Below, in pieces: positions 24,866 to 33,152 of a stretch of DNA of 64,000 nucleotides; the stretch's first letter is position 1, and each line of letters opens with the position of its first letter. The notes below the pieces were generated by a model. That model ran no database searches. It had not been told where the DNA came from and saw only the letters and a list, made by a program, of their open reading frames with translations. Source of the stretch: Lachnospiraceae bacterium (GTDB lineage Bacteria; Bacillota; Clostridia; Lachnospirales; Lachnospiraceae); NCBI GenBank assembly GCA_017620255.1, contig JAFZQU010000019.1:124001-188000 (forward strand), given 5' to 3'. The position numbers and the translations under genes are program-made.

Positions 24866-27448
24866 TTATGCTCCTCCTGCGGTCAGCCCGTTTTCCGTGG
24901 CGTCGATCACGATCTCATCGCCTTCTTTGACTTTATCCTCCAGGATCAGTCTGGCGGCAAGCGTTTCCACATGTTTCTGCAGGTAACGCTTCAGCGGTCT
25001 CGCACCGTATACCGGATCATAGGCATGTGCCACGACATAGTCTACCGCCGCTTCGCTGAGTCTGATCGAGATCTTGCGATCGCTAAGGCGCTCGTTCAGG
25101 TCATTCATCAGGAGCGTTACGATGCCTTTGATATTTTCTCTGGTGAGCGGTTTGAACATGACCTGCTCATCCAGCCTGTTCAGGAATTCCGGACGGAAAT
25201 GGGATCTTAATTCTCCGTTGACCAGTTCTTCCGCTTCGGGGGTGATATTCCCTTCAGCATCGATCCCGTCCAACAGATACTGCGAACCGATGTTGCTGGT
25301 CATGATCAGGATCGTATTCTTAAAGTCCACGGTTCTGCCCTGCGAGTCCGTTACCCGTCCATCATCCAGGACCTGCAGCAGTACATTGAATACATCCGGG
25401 TGTGCTTTTTCGATCTCATCAAACAGGATCACGGCATAGGGTTTTCTTCTGACCGCTTCGGTCAATTGCCCGCCCTCCTCATATCCCACATATCCCGGAG
25501 GTGCTCCGATCAGGCGGGATACAGAGAATTTCTCCATGTATTCGCTCATGTCGATCCGGACCATGTTGTTCTCATCGTCAAACAGTGCCTGTGCCAGGGC
25601 TTTGGCCAGTTCGGTCTTGCCGACACCGGTAGGACCAAGGAACAGGAACGAACCGATCGGCTTGGTCGGATCCTTGATCCCGGCCTTCGATCTTAAGATC
25701 GCTTCCGTTACCTTCTGCACACCCTCATCCTGTCCGATCACACGCTTATGCAGTTCCTCATCCAGATGCAGCGTCTTGCTCCGCTCGGATTCCGTCAGCT
25801 TCGCAACAGGGATACCGGTCCAGCGGGAAATGATCTTCGCGATCTCTTCATCGGATACATTCTCGTGTACCAGCGAAAGGTCCGCACCTTTGACGGATTC
25901 CTCTTCCGCTGCCAGTTCCGCCTTCAGTTTCGGCAGCGTTCCGTACTGCAGTTCCCCGACTTTGCTTAAGTCGCCCTGCCTTGTCAGGATCTCGATCTGA
26001 TCATTGACCTGCTCGATCTCTTCACGCAGCTTCTGCAGCTTGCTTAAGGATGCCTTTTCGTTTTCCCACTGTGCCATCATGGCATTCTTCTTATCGTTCA
26101 GTTCCGCAAGCTCCATGACCAGTTCTTCCAGTCTGGATTTGCTTAAGGAATCATCTTCTTTTTTCAGGGCTTCGACTTCGATGGCCATCTGCATGCTTTT
26201 ACGGTTCAGTTCGTCCAGTTCGGTCGGCATGGAATCCTGCTCGGTCTTGATCAGCGCGCAGGCTTCATCCACCAGGTCGATCGCCTTATCCGGCAAAAAT
26301 CTGTCGGAAATATAGCGGTGCGAAAGCGTGGCTGCACTGACGAGAGCCGCATCCGTGATTTTGACGTGATGATAATTCTCGTAACGTTCTTTCAGACCCC
26401 TCAGGATCGAGATCGTATCCTCCACTGTCGGTTCATCCACCATGACCGGCTGGAAACGGCGTTCCAGCGCCGCATCCTTTTCGATGTACTGTCTGTATTC
26501 ATCCAGCGTCGTCGCGCCGATGCAGTGCAGCTCGCCCCTTGCCAGCATGGGTTTTAACATATTGCCGGCATCCAGCGCGCCGTCTGTTTTGCCGGCGCCC
26601 ACGATGGTGTGCAGCTCATCGATGAACAGGATGATCTGTCCGTCGGAATTCTTCACGTCTTCCAGCACGGCTTTCAGGCGCTCCTCAAACTCGCCGCGGT
26701 ATTTTGCCCCCGCCACCAGCGCGCCCATATCCAGCGCAAAGATCTTCTTGTCCTTCAGTCCTTCCGGCACATCCCCGCGCACGATCCTCTGCGCCAGGCC
26801 TTCCACGACCGCCGTCTTGCCGACGCCCGGTTCGCCGATCAGCACCGGATTGTTCTTGGTCTTTCTGCTCAGGATCCGGATCACGTTACGGATCTCGGAA
26901 TCCCTGCCGATCACGGGATCAAGTTTCTGATTCCTCGCTTTCTCAACGAGCTCCTGCCCGTATTTTTCAAGTGTATCGTAGGTCGCTTCCGGATTGTCGC
27001 TGACCACTCTCTGGTTGCCTCTGACCGTGGAAAGTGCCTGCAGGAAACGCTCCCTGGTGATGCCATACTCGCGGAACAGATCCTTCATGGCTTCGTTGGG
27101 GTATTTCAGCAATGACAGGAAAAGATGCTCGACACTGATGTATTCGTCTCCCATGGCTTTTGCTTCGTCTTCGGCAGAGATCAAAACCTTGTTCAGTTTC
27201 TGGCCCACATAAACCTGACCGCCCTGCACCTTTGTGCGGGCCTTCAGTTTGCTCTCCGCGTTGTCGAGAAAATGTTCCTTCTGAATGTCCATTTTCTCGA
27301 TGAGTTTTAAGATCAGGCTGTCTTCCTGCGTCAGCAGGGCATAAAGCAGATGTTCCTGTTCGATCTCCTGATTTCCGTATTCATAAGCCAGTTTCTCGCA
27401 GTCATTGACCGCTTCCACCGATTTCTGTGTGAATTTATTGATGTTCAT
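24866..27448 (-). CDS. clpB: ATP-dependent disaggregase ClpB
   Basis: An 860-aa Hsp100 chaperone that pulls polypeptides out of aggregates together with DnaK. It has the Clp N-domain (about 1-150), NBD1 with Walker A GEPGVGKT, a long coiled-coil middle domain (about 410-525) that separates ClpB from ClpA/C, and NBD2 with Walker A GPTGVGKT and a sensor-2 GARPLKR motif. The start is preceded by GGAGGTGATC, complementary over its whole length to the 3' end of 16S rRNA. The promoter is embedded in a perfect CIRCE element, so HrcA should repress it and heat or protein stress should induce it. Confidence 0.97.
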   Translation of the reverse strand: MNINKFTQKSVEAVNDCEKLAYEYGNQEIEQEHLLYALLTQEDSLILKLIEKMDIQKEHFLDNAESKLKARTKVQGGQVYVGQKLNKVLISAEDEAKAMGDEYISVEHLFLSLLKYPNEAMKDLFREYGITRERFLQALSTVRGNQRVVSDNPEATYDTLEKYGQELVEKARNQKLDPVIGRDSEIRNVIRILSRKTKNNPVLIGEPGVGKTAVVEGLAQRIVRGDVPEGLKDKKIFALDMGALVAGAKYRGEFEERLKAVLEDVKNSDGQIILFIDELHTIVGAGKTDGALDAGNMLKPMLARGELHCIGATTLDEYRQYIEKDAALERRFQPVMVDEPTVEDTISILRGLKERYENYHHVKITDAALVSAATLSHRYISDRFLPDKAIDLVDEACALIKTEQDSMPTELDELNRKSMQMAIEVEALKKEDDSLSKSRLEELVMELAELNDKKNAMMAQWENEKASLSKLQKLREEIEQVNDQIEILTRQGDLSKVGELQYGTLPKLKAELAAEEESVKGADLSLVHENVSDEEIAKIISRWTGIPVAKLTESERSKTLHLDEELHKRVIGQDEGVQKVTEAILRSKAGIKDPTKPIGSFLFLGPTGVGKTELAKALAQALFDDENNMVRIDMSEYMEKFSVSRLIGAPPGYVGYEEGGQLTEAVRRKPYAVILFDEIEKAHPDVFNVLLQVLDDGRVTDSQGRTVDFKNTILIMTSNIGSQYLLDGIDAEGNITPEAEELVNGELRSHFRPEFLNRLDEQVMFKPLTRENIKGIVTLLMNDLNERLSDRKISIRLSEAAVDYVVAHAYDPVYGARPLKRYLQKHVETLAARLILEDKVKEGDEIVIDATENGLTAGGA

Positions 27449-27479
27449 AGGATCACCTCCCCTTGTTTTCTACGCGACT

Positions 27480-27509
27480 ATCATAGCACGCCTTGTTAGC
27501 ACTCGTCAA
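27480..27509 (-). promoter_or_regulatory. clpB promoter
   Basis: TTGACG (27509-27504), 18 bp, TATGAT (27485-27480) on the minus strand. The -35 lies in the spacer of the CIRCE element, so a bound repressor would cover it. Confidence 0.8.
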
Positions 27510-27522
27510 TAGTGAGTGCTAA
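27496..27522. promoter_or_regulatory. CIRCE element (HrcA operator)
   Basis: TTAGCACTC (27496-27504), 9 bp, GAGTGCTAA (27514-27522): a perfect match to the 9-9-9 consensus bound by the HrcA repressor. Confidence 0.97.
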
Positions 27523-27533
27523 TAAAAAACAAT

Positions 27534-27568
27534 AAAAAAACTGTGAACCAAAAATAAAGGATTCACAG
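27534..27568 (-). terminator. terminator of the toxin-antitoxin operon
   Basis: On the minus strand CTGTGAA.CC and GG.TTCACAG (27568-27541) form a stem around an A/T loop, followed by seven T (27540-27534). It lies downstream of the toxin gene and immediately before the CIRCE/clpB promoter. Confidence 0.75.
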
Positions 27569-27645
27569 CTTTACATTTCATTATAAAATTTGGCTTAGTT
27601 TAGAGGGGGGGCATTACCTCTTTTATTGCTTATCGCAAAGGAAAA

Positions 27646-27975
27646 CTAAGTGTCTTCTTCCAACAGCCTGTCTATATCCATTGCTCCATATGGAATACGA
27701 ACAATCTCTACTCGCATATGATCGTCATTTACAAGATACAACACCGCATAATTATCAACATTAAGTCTGTACATACCTATGCTCTTCCACGGTTCATACG
27801 GCATTAACGGATTGGTCTTGGGAAATCTGTCCAGGTTCTTGATCGCGGTGCGGATACGGTTTACCTGTCCCTCAGCATTATCTCGTGATTGAAGATCATA
27901 AGCAATGTATATGTATATATTTCGAAGATCATCCATCGCCTCATCCGAATAGCAGATGCTGTATCTTTTGCTCAT
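27646..27975 (-). CDS. RelE/ParE superfamily toxin
   Basis: A 109-aa basic protein with the RelE/ParE fold signature: an N-terminal beta-strand, two helices with Asp-Asp-Leu-Arg-Asn-Ile-Tyr, then the motif Tyr-Arg-Leu-Asn-Val-Asp-Asn-Tyr-Ala-Val-Leu-Tyr and C-terminal strands. Relatives either cut mRNA at the ribosome or inhibit gyrase; the sequence does not tell which. Its ATG overlaps the antitoxin stop by 4 bp, giving translation coupling. A terminator follows. Confidence 0.85.
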   Translation of the reverse strand: MSKRYSICYSDEAMDDLRNIYIYIAYDLQSRDNAEGQVNRIRTAIKNLDRFPKTNPLMPYEPWKSIGMYRLNVDNYAVLYLVNDDHMRVEIVRIPYGAMDIDRLLEEDT

Positions 27976-28277
27976 ATACCAAATTCCTCAGCAAACATGT
28001 TATCAACATCTTCCGTCGAATTTGTCCGTCCGGCCTTAATGGAATCAACACCCTTTTTAAGTTCATTGTCAAATTCGGTGCGGCTAAGGCCTTCCGCAGA
28101 GAATGCCTTTGTCTCCGGAAGCTTTAATTGGAACGGCAGTCCTTTTAATAAAACGATCTGACTGTACAGCATTTGAATCGCAGATGATGGAGTTATTCCC
28201 AACTGAGACAGGATTCCCTCTGCATTATCCTTTAGATTTGTATCTATACGTGCGTATACTGCAGTTGTATTTGCCAT
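27972..28277 (-). CDS. RelB/DinJ-type antitoxin
   Basis: A 101-aa protein. Its N-terminal half is a ribbon-helix-helix (Ala-Val-Tyr-Ala-Arg-Ile-Asp, then Lys-Asn-Ala-Glu-Gly-Ile-Leu-x-Gln-Leu-Gly-Ile-Thr) that dimerises and binds its own operator; the acidic C-terminal part should wrap the toxin. The ATG at 28277 follows AAGGAG; an in-frame ATG 22 codons upstream would lie upstream of the -10, so it is rejected. Three 10-bp direct repeats overlap the promoter and are the likely operator. Confidence 0.87.
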   Translation of the reverse strand: MANTTAVYARIDTNLKDNAEGILSQLGITPSSAIQMLYSQIVLLKGLPFQLKLPETKAFSAEGLSRTEFDNELKKGVDSIKAGRTNSTEDVDNMFAEEFGI

Positions 28278-28300
28278 AGCTTCATTCTCCTTTCGACAAT

Positions 28301-28343
28301 ATGATAGCATCATGTGCAAGCATTTGCAAGCATCTGAAAGCAT
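28301..28343 (-). promoter_or_regulatory. toxin-antitoxin promoter with three 10-bp direct repeats
   Basis: TTGCAA (28329-28324), 17 bp, TATCAT (28306-28301) on the minus strand. Three tandem 10-bp units, each opening ATGCTT on that strand, occupy 28343-28334, 28333-28324 and 28323-28314. One unit supplies the -35, so antitoxin bound to the repeats would block the polymerase. Confidence 0.75.
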
Positions 28344-28433
28344 TTCTTTTCAGTATCAGACGGATTTCGGTGAATGATTTCAGGTAGTGAAAGGTTGAGG
28401 AAATGTAAATTCTGCCAAGTCGCTATGCTGGAT

Positions 28434-28540
28434 GGGTTGTGCATCGGACCTGATGTCCGCTGCACAATCCTGCTTCGCAGGACAGTTTCCTTCGGAAACT
28501 GCCAGGTCGCTATGCTGAACACCTGATGTGTTCAGCATAG
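28434..28540. other. cluster of four consecutive hairpins (structured intergenic element)
   Basis: Four inverted repeats abut: 28434-28470 (10 + 5 bp stem, loop CTGAT), 28468-28482 (TCCTGC/GCAGGA), 28483-28501 (CAGTTTCC/GGAAACTG) and 28510-28540 (a perfect 13-bp stem, loop CTGAT). GTCGCTATGCTG occurs twice, at about 28419 and 28507, and the loop CTGAT is shared by the first and last hairpins. The last hairpin reaches into the final codons of the RNA methyltransferase. It may be a structured RNA, a REP-like element or a complex terminator; there is no clear T tract. Confidence 0.65.
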
Positions 28541-29350
28541 CTCCCAGAATGCAACCGCTGAGGCAGCGGCAACGTTGAGGGAATCAACGCCTGCGTGCAT
28601 CGGGATCTTTACGATGTGGTCACAGGAAGCGATGGTCGAAGGTTTCAGACCGTCTCCTTCCGCGCCAAAGACAAGTGCCAGTCTGTCATAGGATTTCAGA
28701 ACGGGGTCATCGATCGGGATGGAGTCCCCGGATAAGGCCATGGCGGCCGTATGAAAACCAAACTGTTTCAGAATACCGATCCCGCCTTCTGCAAGGACCG
28801 GGATATAGTCCCAGGGGACCTGGAAGACGCAGCCCATACCGACACGGATCGCACGCCGGTAAAGCGGATCGGCGCAGTCCCGCGTCACGAGAACGGCATC
28901 CATGGAAAGCGCGGCTGCGTTGCGGATGATCGCCCCCACATTGGCGGGATTGACCAGCCCTTCGAGTACGGCGATCCGGAGCGGACGGTCCTCTCCGGCA
29001 AGAGCCGACAAAAGCGCGGCAGGCCCCGGCATCTCACGTCTGTACATGGCAACCAGGATGCCGCCTGTCAGGTTGTATCCTGTGATCGTCGTGATCGCAT
29101 CATGTTCCGCGATGTAAACGGGCACATCCGGATAGGGTTCAAACAGCGGTCTGGCACGCTCGATCTTCTTGTCCTCGATCAGGAAAGAATGCGGCTTGTA
29201 TCCCGCCTCGAGCGCACGTATCGCAACCTTGTCGCTTTCCGCAATGAAAAGGCCCGTCCTTGGTTCATAAAAACGGGCCAGCTGTACTTCATTCAGTTCC
29301 GTAAAGACCTCCAGTTCTTCCCGTGAGAGGTCATCTACGAGGATCTGCAT
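28532..29350 (-). CDS. TrmH/SpoU family RNA 2'-O-methyltransferase
   Basis: A 272-aa SPOUT-fold enzyme that methylates ribose 2'-OH groups of rRNA or tRNA from S-adenosylmethionine. The three family motifs are present: EGLVNPANVGAIIRNAAAL, the FGAEGDGL loop and IPMHAGVDSLNVAAASAV, the latter two forming the knotted cofactor site. An N-terminal substrate-binding segment (about 1-105) precedes them. It starts directly at the end of the YugP-like gene. Which nucleotide it modifies is not predictable. Its last codons form one arm of a perfect hairpin. Confidence 0.88.
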   Translation of the reverse strand: MQILVDDLSREELEVFTELNEVQLARFYEPRTGLFIAESDKVAIRALEAGYKPHSFLIEDKKIERARPLFEPYPDVPVYIAEHDAITTITGYNLTGGILVAMYRREMPGPAALLSALAGEDRPLRIAVLEGLVNPANVGAIIRNAAALSMDAVLVTRDCADPLYRRAIRVGMGCVFQVPWDYIPVLAEGGIGILKQFGFHTAAMALSGDSIPIDDPVLKSYDRLALVFGAEGDGLKPSTIASCDHIVKIPMHAGVDSLNVAAASAVAFWELC

Positions 29351-30100
29351 CTATCTTCTCCTTCTTCCGCCTCCAAAGATCAGGACAAGCCGCAGCACCT
29401 GCAGGATCGTTGCCGCAGCACTTGCGACATAAGTCATGGCGGCACTCTTCAGCACCTTCCTGGCGCCGTACACTTCATCCGGCTCCATCAGCCGCATGTT
29501 TTCCAACGTTGCAAGCGCCCTTCTGCTGGCATCAAATTCCACCGGCAGCGTGACCAGTTGGAAAAGCATACCAAACGAGAACAGCACGATCCCCAGTCTT
29601 ACCAGCAGATCCGAACCGCCGAGGAAACGCGGGGAACTTGCAAGCAGCATACCGACAATGATGATCGGGATGCCGAACTTGGAACCGAAGTTTGCGACCG
29701 GCAGAATGGCCGATCTGATCTTTAAGGGAAAATATCCTTCGTTGTACTGCATGGCATGTCCGCACTCATGCGCTGCCACGCCCAAAGCCGCAACGGATAC
29801 GGAATCATATACGGGATCGGAAAGGCTGACTATCTTCGTACGCGGATTGAAATTATCCGTCAGTTCTCCGCGGATGTGCGAGACCGAAACATCATACACG
29901 CCGTTTGCCTTCAGGATCTGCGTTGCCACCTGTGCACCGGTCAGGCCGGCACGGTTTGCAACACGCGAAAATTTATTGAAAGAAGACTTCACACCGGCAC
30001 TGGCAGCCATCGATAAAACCGCACCGATCAGTACCAGGATATAGGTCCAGCCCATGCCGCCCGAACCATACATTGCATTCATAAATAATCCGTTCATCAT
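29351..30100 (-). CDS. YugP-family membrane zinc metallopeptidase
   Basis: A 249-aa membrane protein with the HECGH zinc motif (H111, E112, H115) in the context VAAHECGHAMQY, followed by two or three hydrophobic helices and a further helix near the C-terminus. An N-terminal membrane segment (about 16-36) precedes the catalytic domain. Members of this family (PF04298) are predicted peptidases; natural substrates are not well known. Its start overlaps the lipid-kinase gene by 4 bp, and the methyltransferase follows with no gap. Confidence 0.88.
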   Translation of the reverse strand: MMNGLFMNAMYGSGGMGWTYILVLIGAVLSMAASAGVKSSFNKFSRVANRAGLTGAQVATQILKANGVYDVSVSHIRGELTDNFNPRTKIVSLSDPVYDSVSVAALGVAAHECGHAMQYNEGYFPLKIRSAILPVANFGSKFGIPIIIVGMLLASSPRFLGGSDLLVRLGIVLFSFGMLFQLVTLPVEFDASRRALATLENMRLMEPDEVYGARKVLKSAAMTYVASAAATILQVLRLVLIFGGGRRRR

Positions 30101-31017
30101 ATGATCATCCTCACCTGTTTCTCTTCCTGTGTCACAACGACTTCCGACTGGATCCCCGCAGACTCACCGTCCACATGGACCGGCATCGGCACTTCCGTTC
30201 TGACGACCACTTTTTTAGCTCTGTATGTATTGATACCTGCGAACCGCGTATGTTTCCCTTTCAGGGCCGTCGGCAGGATACGCAGGACTCTTTCCTTGGA
30301 CAGATCCCCGACAATGAGCACGTCCAGCATGCCGTCCGCATAATCCGCTTCCGGACAGAACATAAAGCCGCCGCCCTCATACCGGTGTACCATGCCCGTC
30401 ACGAACAGGAGCTGGTCCACATGGATCTCACGCTCGTCATCTAAGATCACGGTACCGCTGATCTTCTTTGTACCGGCCAGCTGTTTTAACGCGATGCCGA
30501 GGTACGTCAGTTTACCAAGGCCCACCTTGTTCAGTGCGACTTTGATCTTGGAATTCAGCGCCTCGTGGCAGATGGCCGCATCATAGCCGATCCCCATGCT
30601 GACGGAGAAATTCTTGACGCCGCCCGTATAGGTCAGCCGTCCGATATCCATCGGCACGATCTTATTCGGCTTTAAGATCACATCGAGCATCTTCATCGGA
30701 TCTTTGGGAAAGCCGAAATCACGGATCAGGTCATTGCTCGAACCGGTCGGAATGCAGCCGATCGTGACTTTGGAAAAATCACGGATCCCGCATACCACTT
30801 CGTTCATCGTTCCGTCGCCGCCGCAGACCACGATCGTGACGTCTTCGTCCGTCTTCGTGATATCTTCCGCAAACCTTTTCGCCGAACCGTCCCCGTCCGT
30901 CATATAAACAACATAGGGGATCTGCTCCGCAAACAGTTTCTTTTCTATCTCTTTCCAGAGAATCGCGCCCTTTCCGCTCGAAGAGGCGGGATTTACGATA
31001 AAATGATACATATTCAA
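30097..31017 (-). CDS. diacylglycerol/sphingosine kinase family lipid kinase (DgkB/YegS type)
   Basis: A 306-aa cytoplasmic or membrane-associated kinase. The NPASSSGKG (9-17) and GGDGTMNEV (66-74) motifs form the ATP site, and GCIPTGSSNDLIRDFG follows as in DgkB and YegS. It probably phosphorylates diacylglycerol or a related lipid in phospholipid recycling. The C-terminal beta-sandwich with Asp-Gly-Met-Leu-Asp-Val-Leu is also present. GGAGGG lies upstream of the ATG. It overlaps the YugP-like gene by 4 bp. Confidence 0.88.
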   Translation of the reverse strand: MNMYHFIVNPASSSGKGAILWKEIEKKLFAEQIPYVVYMTDGDGSAKRFAEDITKTDEDVTIVVCGGDGTMNEVVCGIRDFSKVTIGCIPTGSSNDLIRDFGFPKDPMKMLDVILKPNKIVPMDIGRLTYTGGVKNFSVSMGIGYDAAICHEALNSKIKVALNKVGLGKLTYLGIALKQLAGTKKISGTVILDDEREIHVDQLLFVTGMVHRYEGGGFMFCPEADYADGMLDVLIVGDLSKERVLRILPTALKGKHTRFAGINTYRAKKVVVRTEVPMPVHVDGESAGIQSEVVVTQEEKQVRMII

Positions 31018-31089
31018 CCCTCCGTACGCCTATTGTAACACAATTTTACGTTCCGGAAAACAGTTATAAAACAGGCCCGGAGACAGCCG

Positions 31090-33084
31090 TCACAGATACC
31101 CGAGCTCGCAGAGTTTTTGGTAAACCTGTTTGCCGATGAGCGTGTACCCCGTGCTGTTGAAGTGCGACGAATCGATACAGAAGCTTGCCGGCATCCGTTT
31201 CTTTGCCATCTCGCTCTTATCCTCATCTGTGGGCTCCACCCCTGCGTCCTCAAACGCAGGTCCCATCATATAGGAATAGATATCCAATAAGTGTTCCCCG
31301 AACTCTTCTTCAAAAGCCTCATTGACTTCAAGGATCTGCGGGATCGCACCCGTCTTGATCATGTTCAGGACGATGTAACGGTCCGTTCCGGTAAAATCAA
31401 CGATCGAGTGAATATATGCAAACGTGTCCTTGACATTTTCAGGCGTCAAGTCATCGTTGCTTCCGTTCCAGATGACCAGGATATCGCTCTTGCGTTTGTC
31501 GCGCATCGCGAAGAATTCCAACTGCTCCCCTACCTTCGCGGTCACTTCTTTTCCGGGTTTTAAGCGTGTGAAATATCTGGTCCCGTCCTTTGGATCGATG
31601 CTGACGTTTCCTTCCACACCGGCAAGGATACAGGGATTGACCGAATTGTCCCCGTCATATTCCCCACGTGCGGACAGCTCTTTATCTCCGCCAAACACAA
31701 GCAGCATCTCATGTCCCGCCATGTCGCTGACCGGCACGATCTCCACAGGCTCCGTGTCCGCCGGGATCGTGATCTTTTTGTCAAGCCGCATCGGATTACC
31801 GCCCGCCCGCGCTGCGATCAGACTGCTCTTTTCCGAGTATACCCCGTAGTTCCTGACAGTGATCTCCTTGTCATCCTTCTTCGCACATTCCTGCACAACG
31901 TTCGGGATCGTAACGCCTTCACCGCCGGTACCCTCTGTCAGCGAATCGCCCCAGAAGACAACTCTCTGTACGCCAAAATCATCCGCCGCGTAGACCGGAT
32001 CGAGCGGCAGATATCCCAGATACATGAGTTTGCGGTAGACCTGCTCTGCGATCTCCCTGTAAAAATCAGGCGTGCCGTGTACATGGTCCTGCCTGAGCGA
32101 ATCCGGGATGATCCCTGCCTTGATATCCTTTTCATCCTGCGCAGTCGGTGTGATCCCCGCATCGGCCAGTCCGTAGGAAAGAAAATAATCGCGGATGTCT
32201 AAGAAATGTTCGCCGTATGATTTTGCCATCTCTTCATTGATCTCATCGAGATCGTCACTCTCATCGGCGTAAGTCAGACCGATCACGACATAGTGCGGCG
32301 AACCGATATCATCAAGGATCCGCTGCTGGTTCTCAATGAGTTCCTCCGCCTTCGAGGCATCGAGCCCGTCATTGGCACCGGAGAAGAGGATCACGATGTC
32401 CTTGCTGCTCCTGTTCATCGAAGCCTGCGTGGAAATGCGCGTCCCGCCTGCGATCGCGACCGGCGAGCCGGCTTTGCTGCGGATAAAGGTGTAGCCGCTG
32501 CCTGTCAGCGACAGCGTTCCCGGAACCCCGCCAAGCATACAGGGATTGACGCCGACCGACCCGTTCCGAAGGATCTGCGCACTCTTGCCGCCTGCAAACG
32601 TGACTCTGATCGCCACCGGCGCCACTTCACCCGGGATCACGCACTCGCTCGCATAGATCGGCGTTGCGCCCTCCCTGACCGCAATGGCTCTCGTGGAATC
32701 GGAATGCAGGCCGTAATTGATGATCTTCGCATCGGTCAGTGTGCCAAGCACATCCGGATAGGCATGCCCGTCGCTCGCCTCCGTCAGCGAATCGCCCCAG
32801 CAGACGATCCGCGGCAGTTCGTCCTGTTTATAGACGCAGACCGGCACGATCGGACCGTGATAGGTGTCCGTCTGCTTTGTCTGCATGACGGCGTCCACCA
32901 GATCCCCCCGCTCCTCTTCCTCACTGTTGACGGCAATGACCAGATCCTCCTGTTCTTCCGGCTGCACGGGTTCTTCCCGGTTATTCAGCGCAAAGATCAG
33001 AAAGACAAGACCGGCCGCCAGCAGTACGCCGACGCCGATCAACAGCTTCCATATCATGCTTTTGCCGATCTGTAACTTCTTCAT
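31090..33084 (-). CDS. membrane-anchored protein with two tandem SGNH/GDSL hydrolase domains
   Basis: A 664-aa protein. One N-terminal transmembrane helix (about 10-33) and an acidic linker precede two homologous SGNH hydrolase domains, about 90-360 and 372-664. Each has its own block I GDSLT (S99, S381), block III Asn (N238 in SGANDG, N543 in NGSNDD) and block V Asp-x-x-His (D333/H336, D638/H641), so both look catalytic. Each also carries the same insertion of about 100 residues between blocks I and III, with Val-Asn-Pro-Cys and Gly-Val-x-Gly motifs. Likely an external esterase acting on polysaccharide or lipid acyl groups. An extended -10 lies upstream. Confidence 0.82.
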   Translation of the reverse strand: MKKLQIGKSMIWKLLIGVGVLLAAGLVFLIFALNNREEPVQPEEQEDLVIAVNSEEEERGDLVDAVMQTKQTDTYHGPIVPVCVYKQDELPRIVCWGDSLTEASDGHAYPDVLGTLTDAKIINYGLHSDSTRAIAVREGATPIYASECVIPGEVAPVAIRVTFAGGKSAQILRNGSVGVNPCMLGGVPGTLSLTGSGYTFIRSKAGSPVAIAGGTRISTQASMNRSSKDIVILFSGANDGLDASKAEELIENQQRILDDIGSPHYVVIGLTYADESDDLDEINEEMAKSYGEHFLDIRDYFLSYGLADAGITPTAQDEKDIKAGIIPDSLRQDHVHGTPDFYREIAEQVYRKLMYLGYLPLDPVYAADDFGVQRVVFWGDSLTEGTGGEGVTIPNVVQECAKKDDKEITVRNYGVYSEKSSLIAARAGGNPMRLDKKITIPADTEPVEIVPVSDMAGHEMLLVFGGDKELSARGEYDGDNSVNPCILAGVEGNVSIDPKDGTRYFTRLKPGKEVTAKVGEQLEFFAMRDKRKSDILVIWNGSNDDLTPENVKDTFAYIHSIVDFTGTDRYIVLNMIKTGAIPQILEVNEAFEEEFGEHLLDIYSYMMGPAFEDAGVEPTDEDKSEMAKKRMPASFCIDSSHFNSTGYTLIGKQVYQKLCELGYL

Positions 33085-33131
33085 CTTCCGGATGACTCCA
33101 AACGGTTTCTACATAAGAAACACTTTATCCG

Positions 33132-33140
33132 ATTATAGCA
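33132..33140 (-). promoter_or_regulatory. extended -10 promoter of the tandem SGNH gene
   Basis: TGCTATAAT on the minus strand (33140-33132), an extended -10, with no good -35. It gives a leader of about 40 nt. Confidence 0.45.
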
Positions 33141-33152
33141 CCGTGCGCAAGT

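Noticed and set aside
28310..28522. 70-aa open frame across the hairpin cluster
   Set aside because: It runs through the inverted repeats and the toxin-antitoxin operator and has no RBS.
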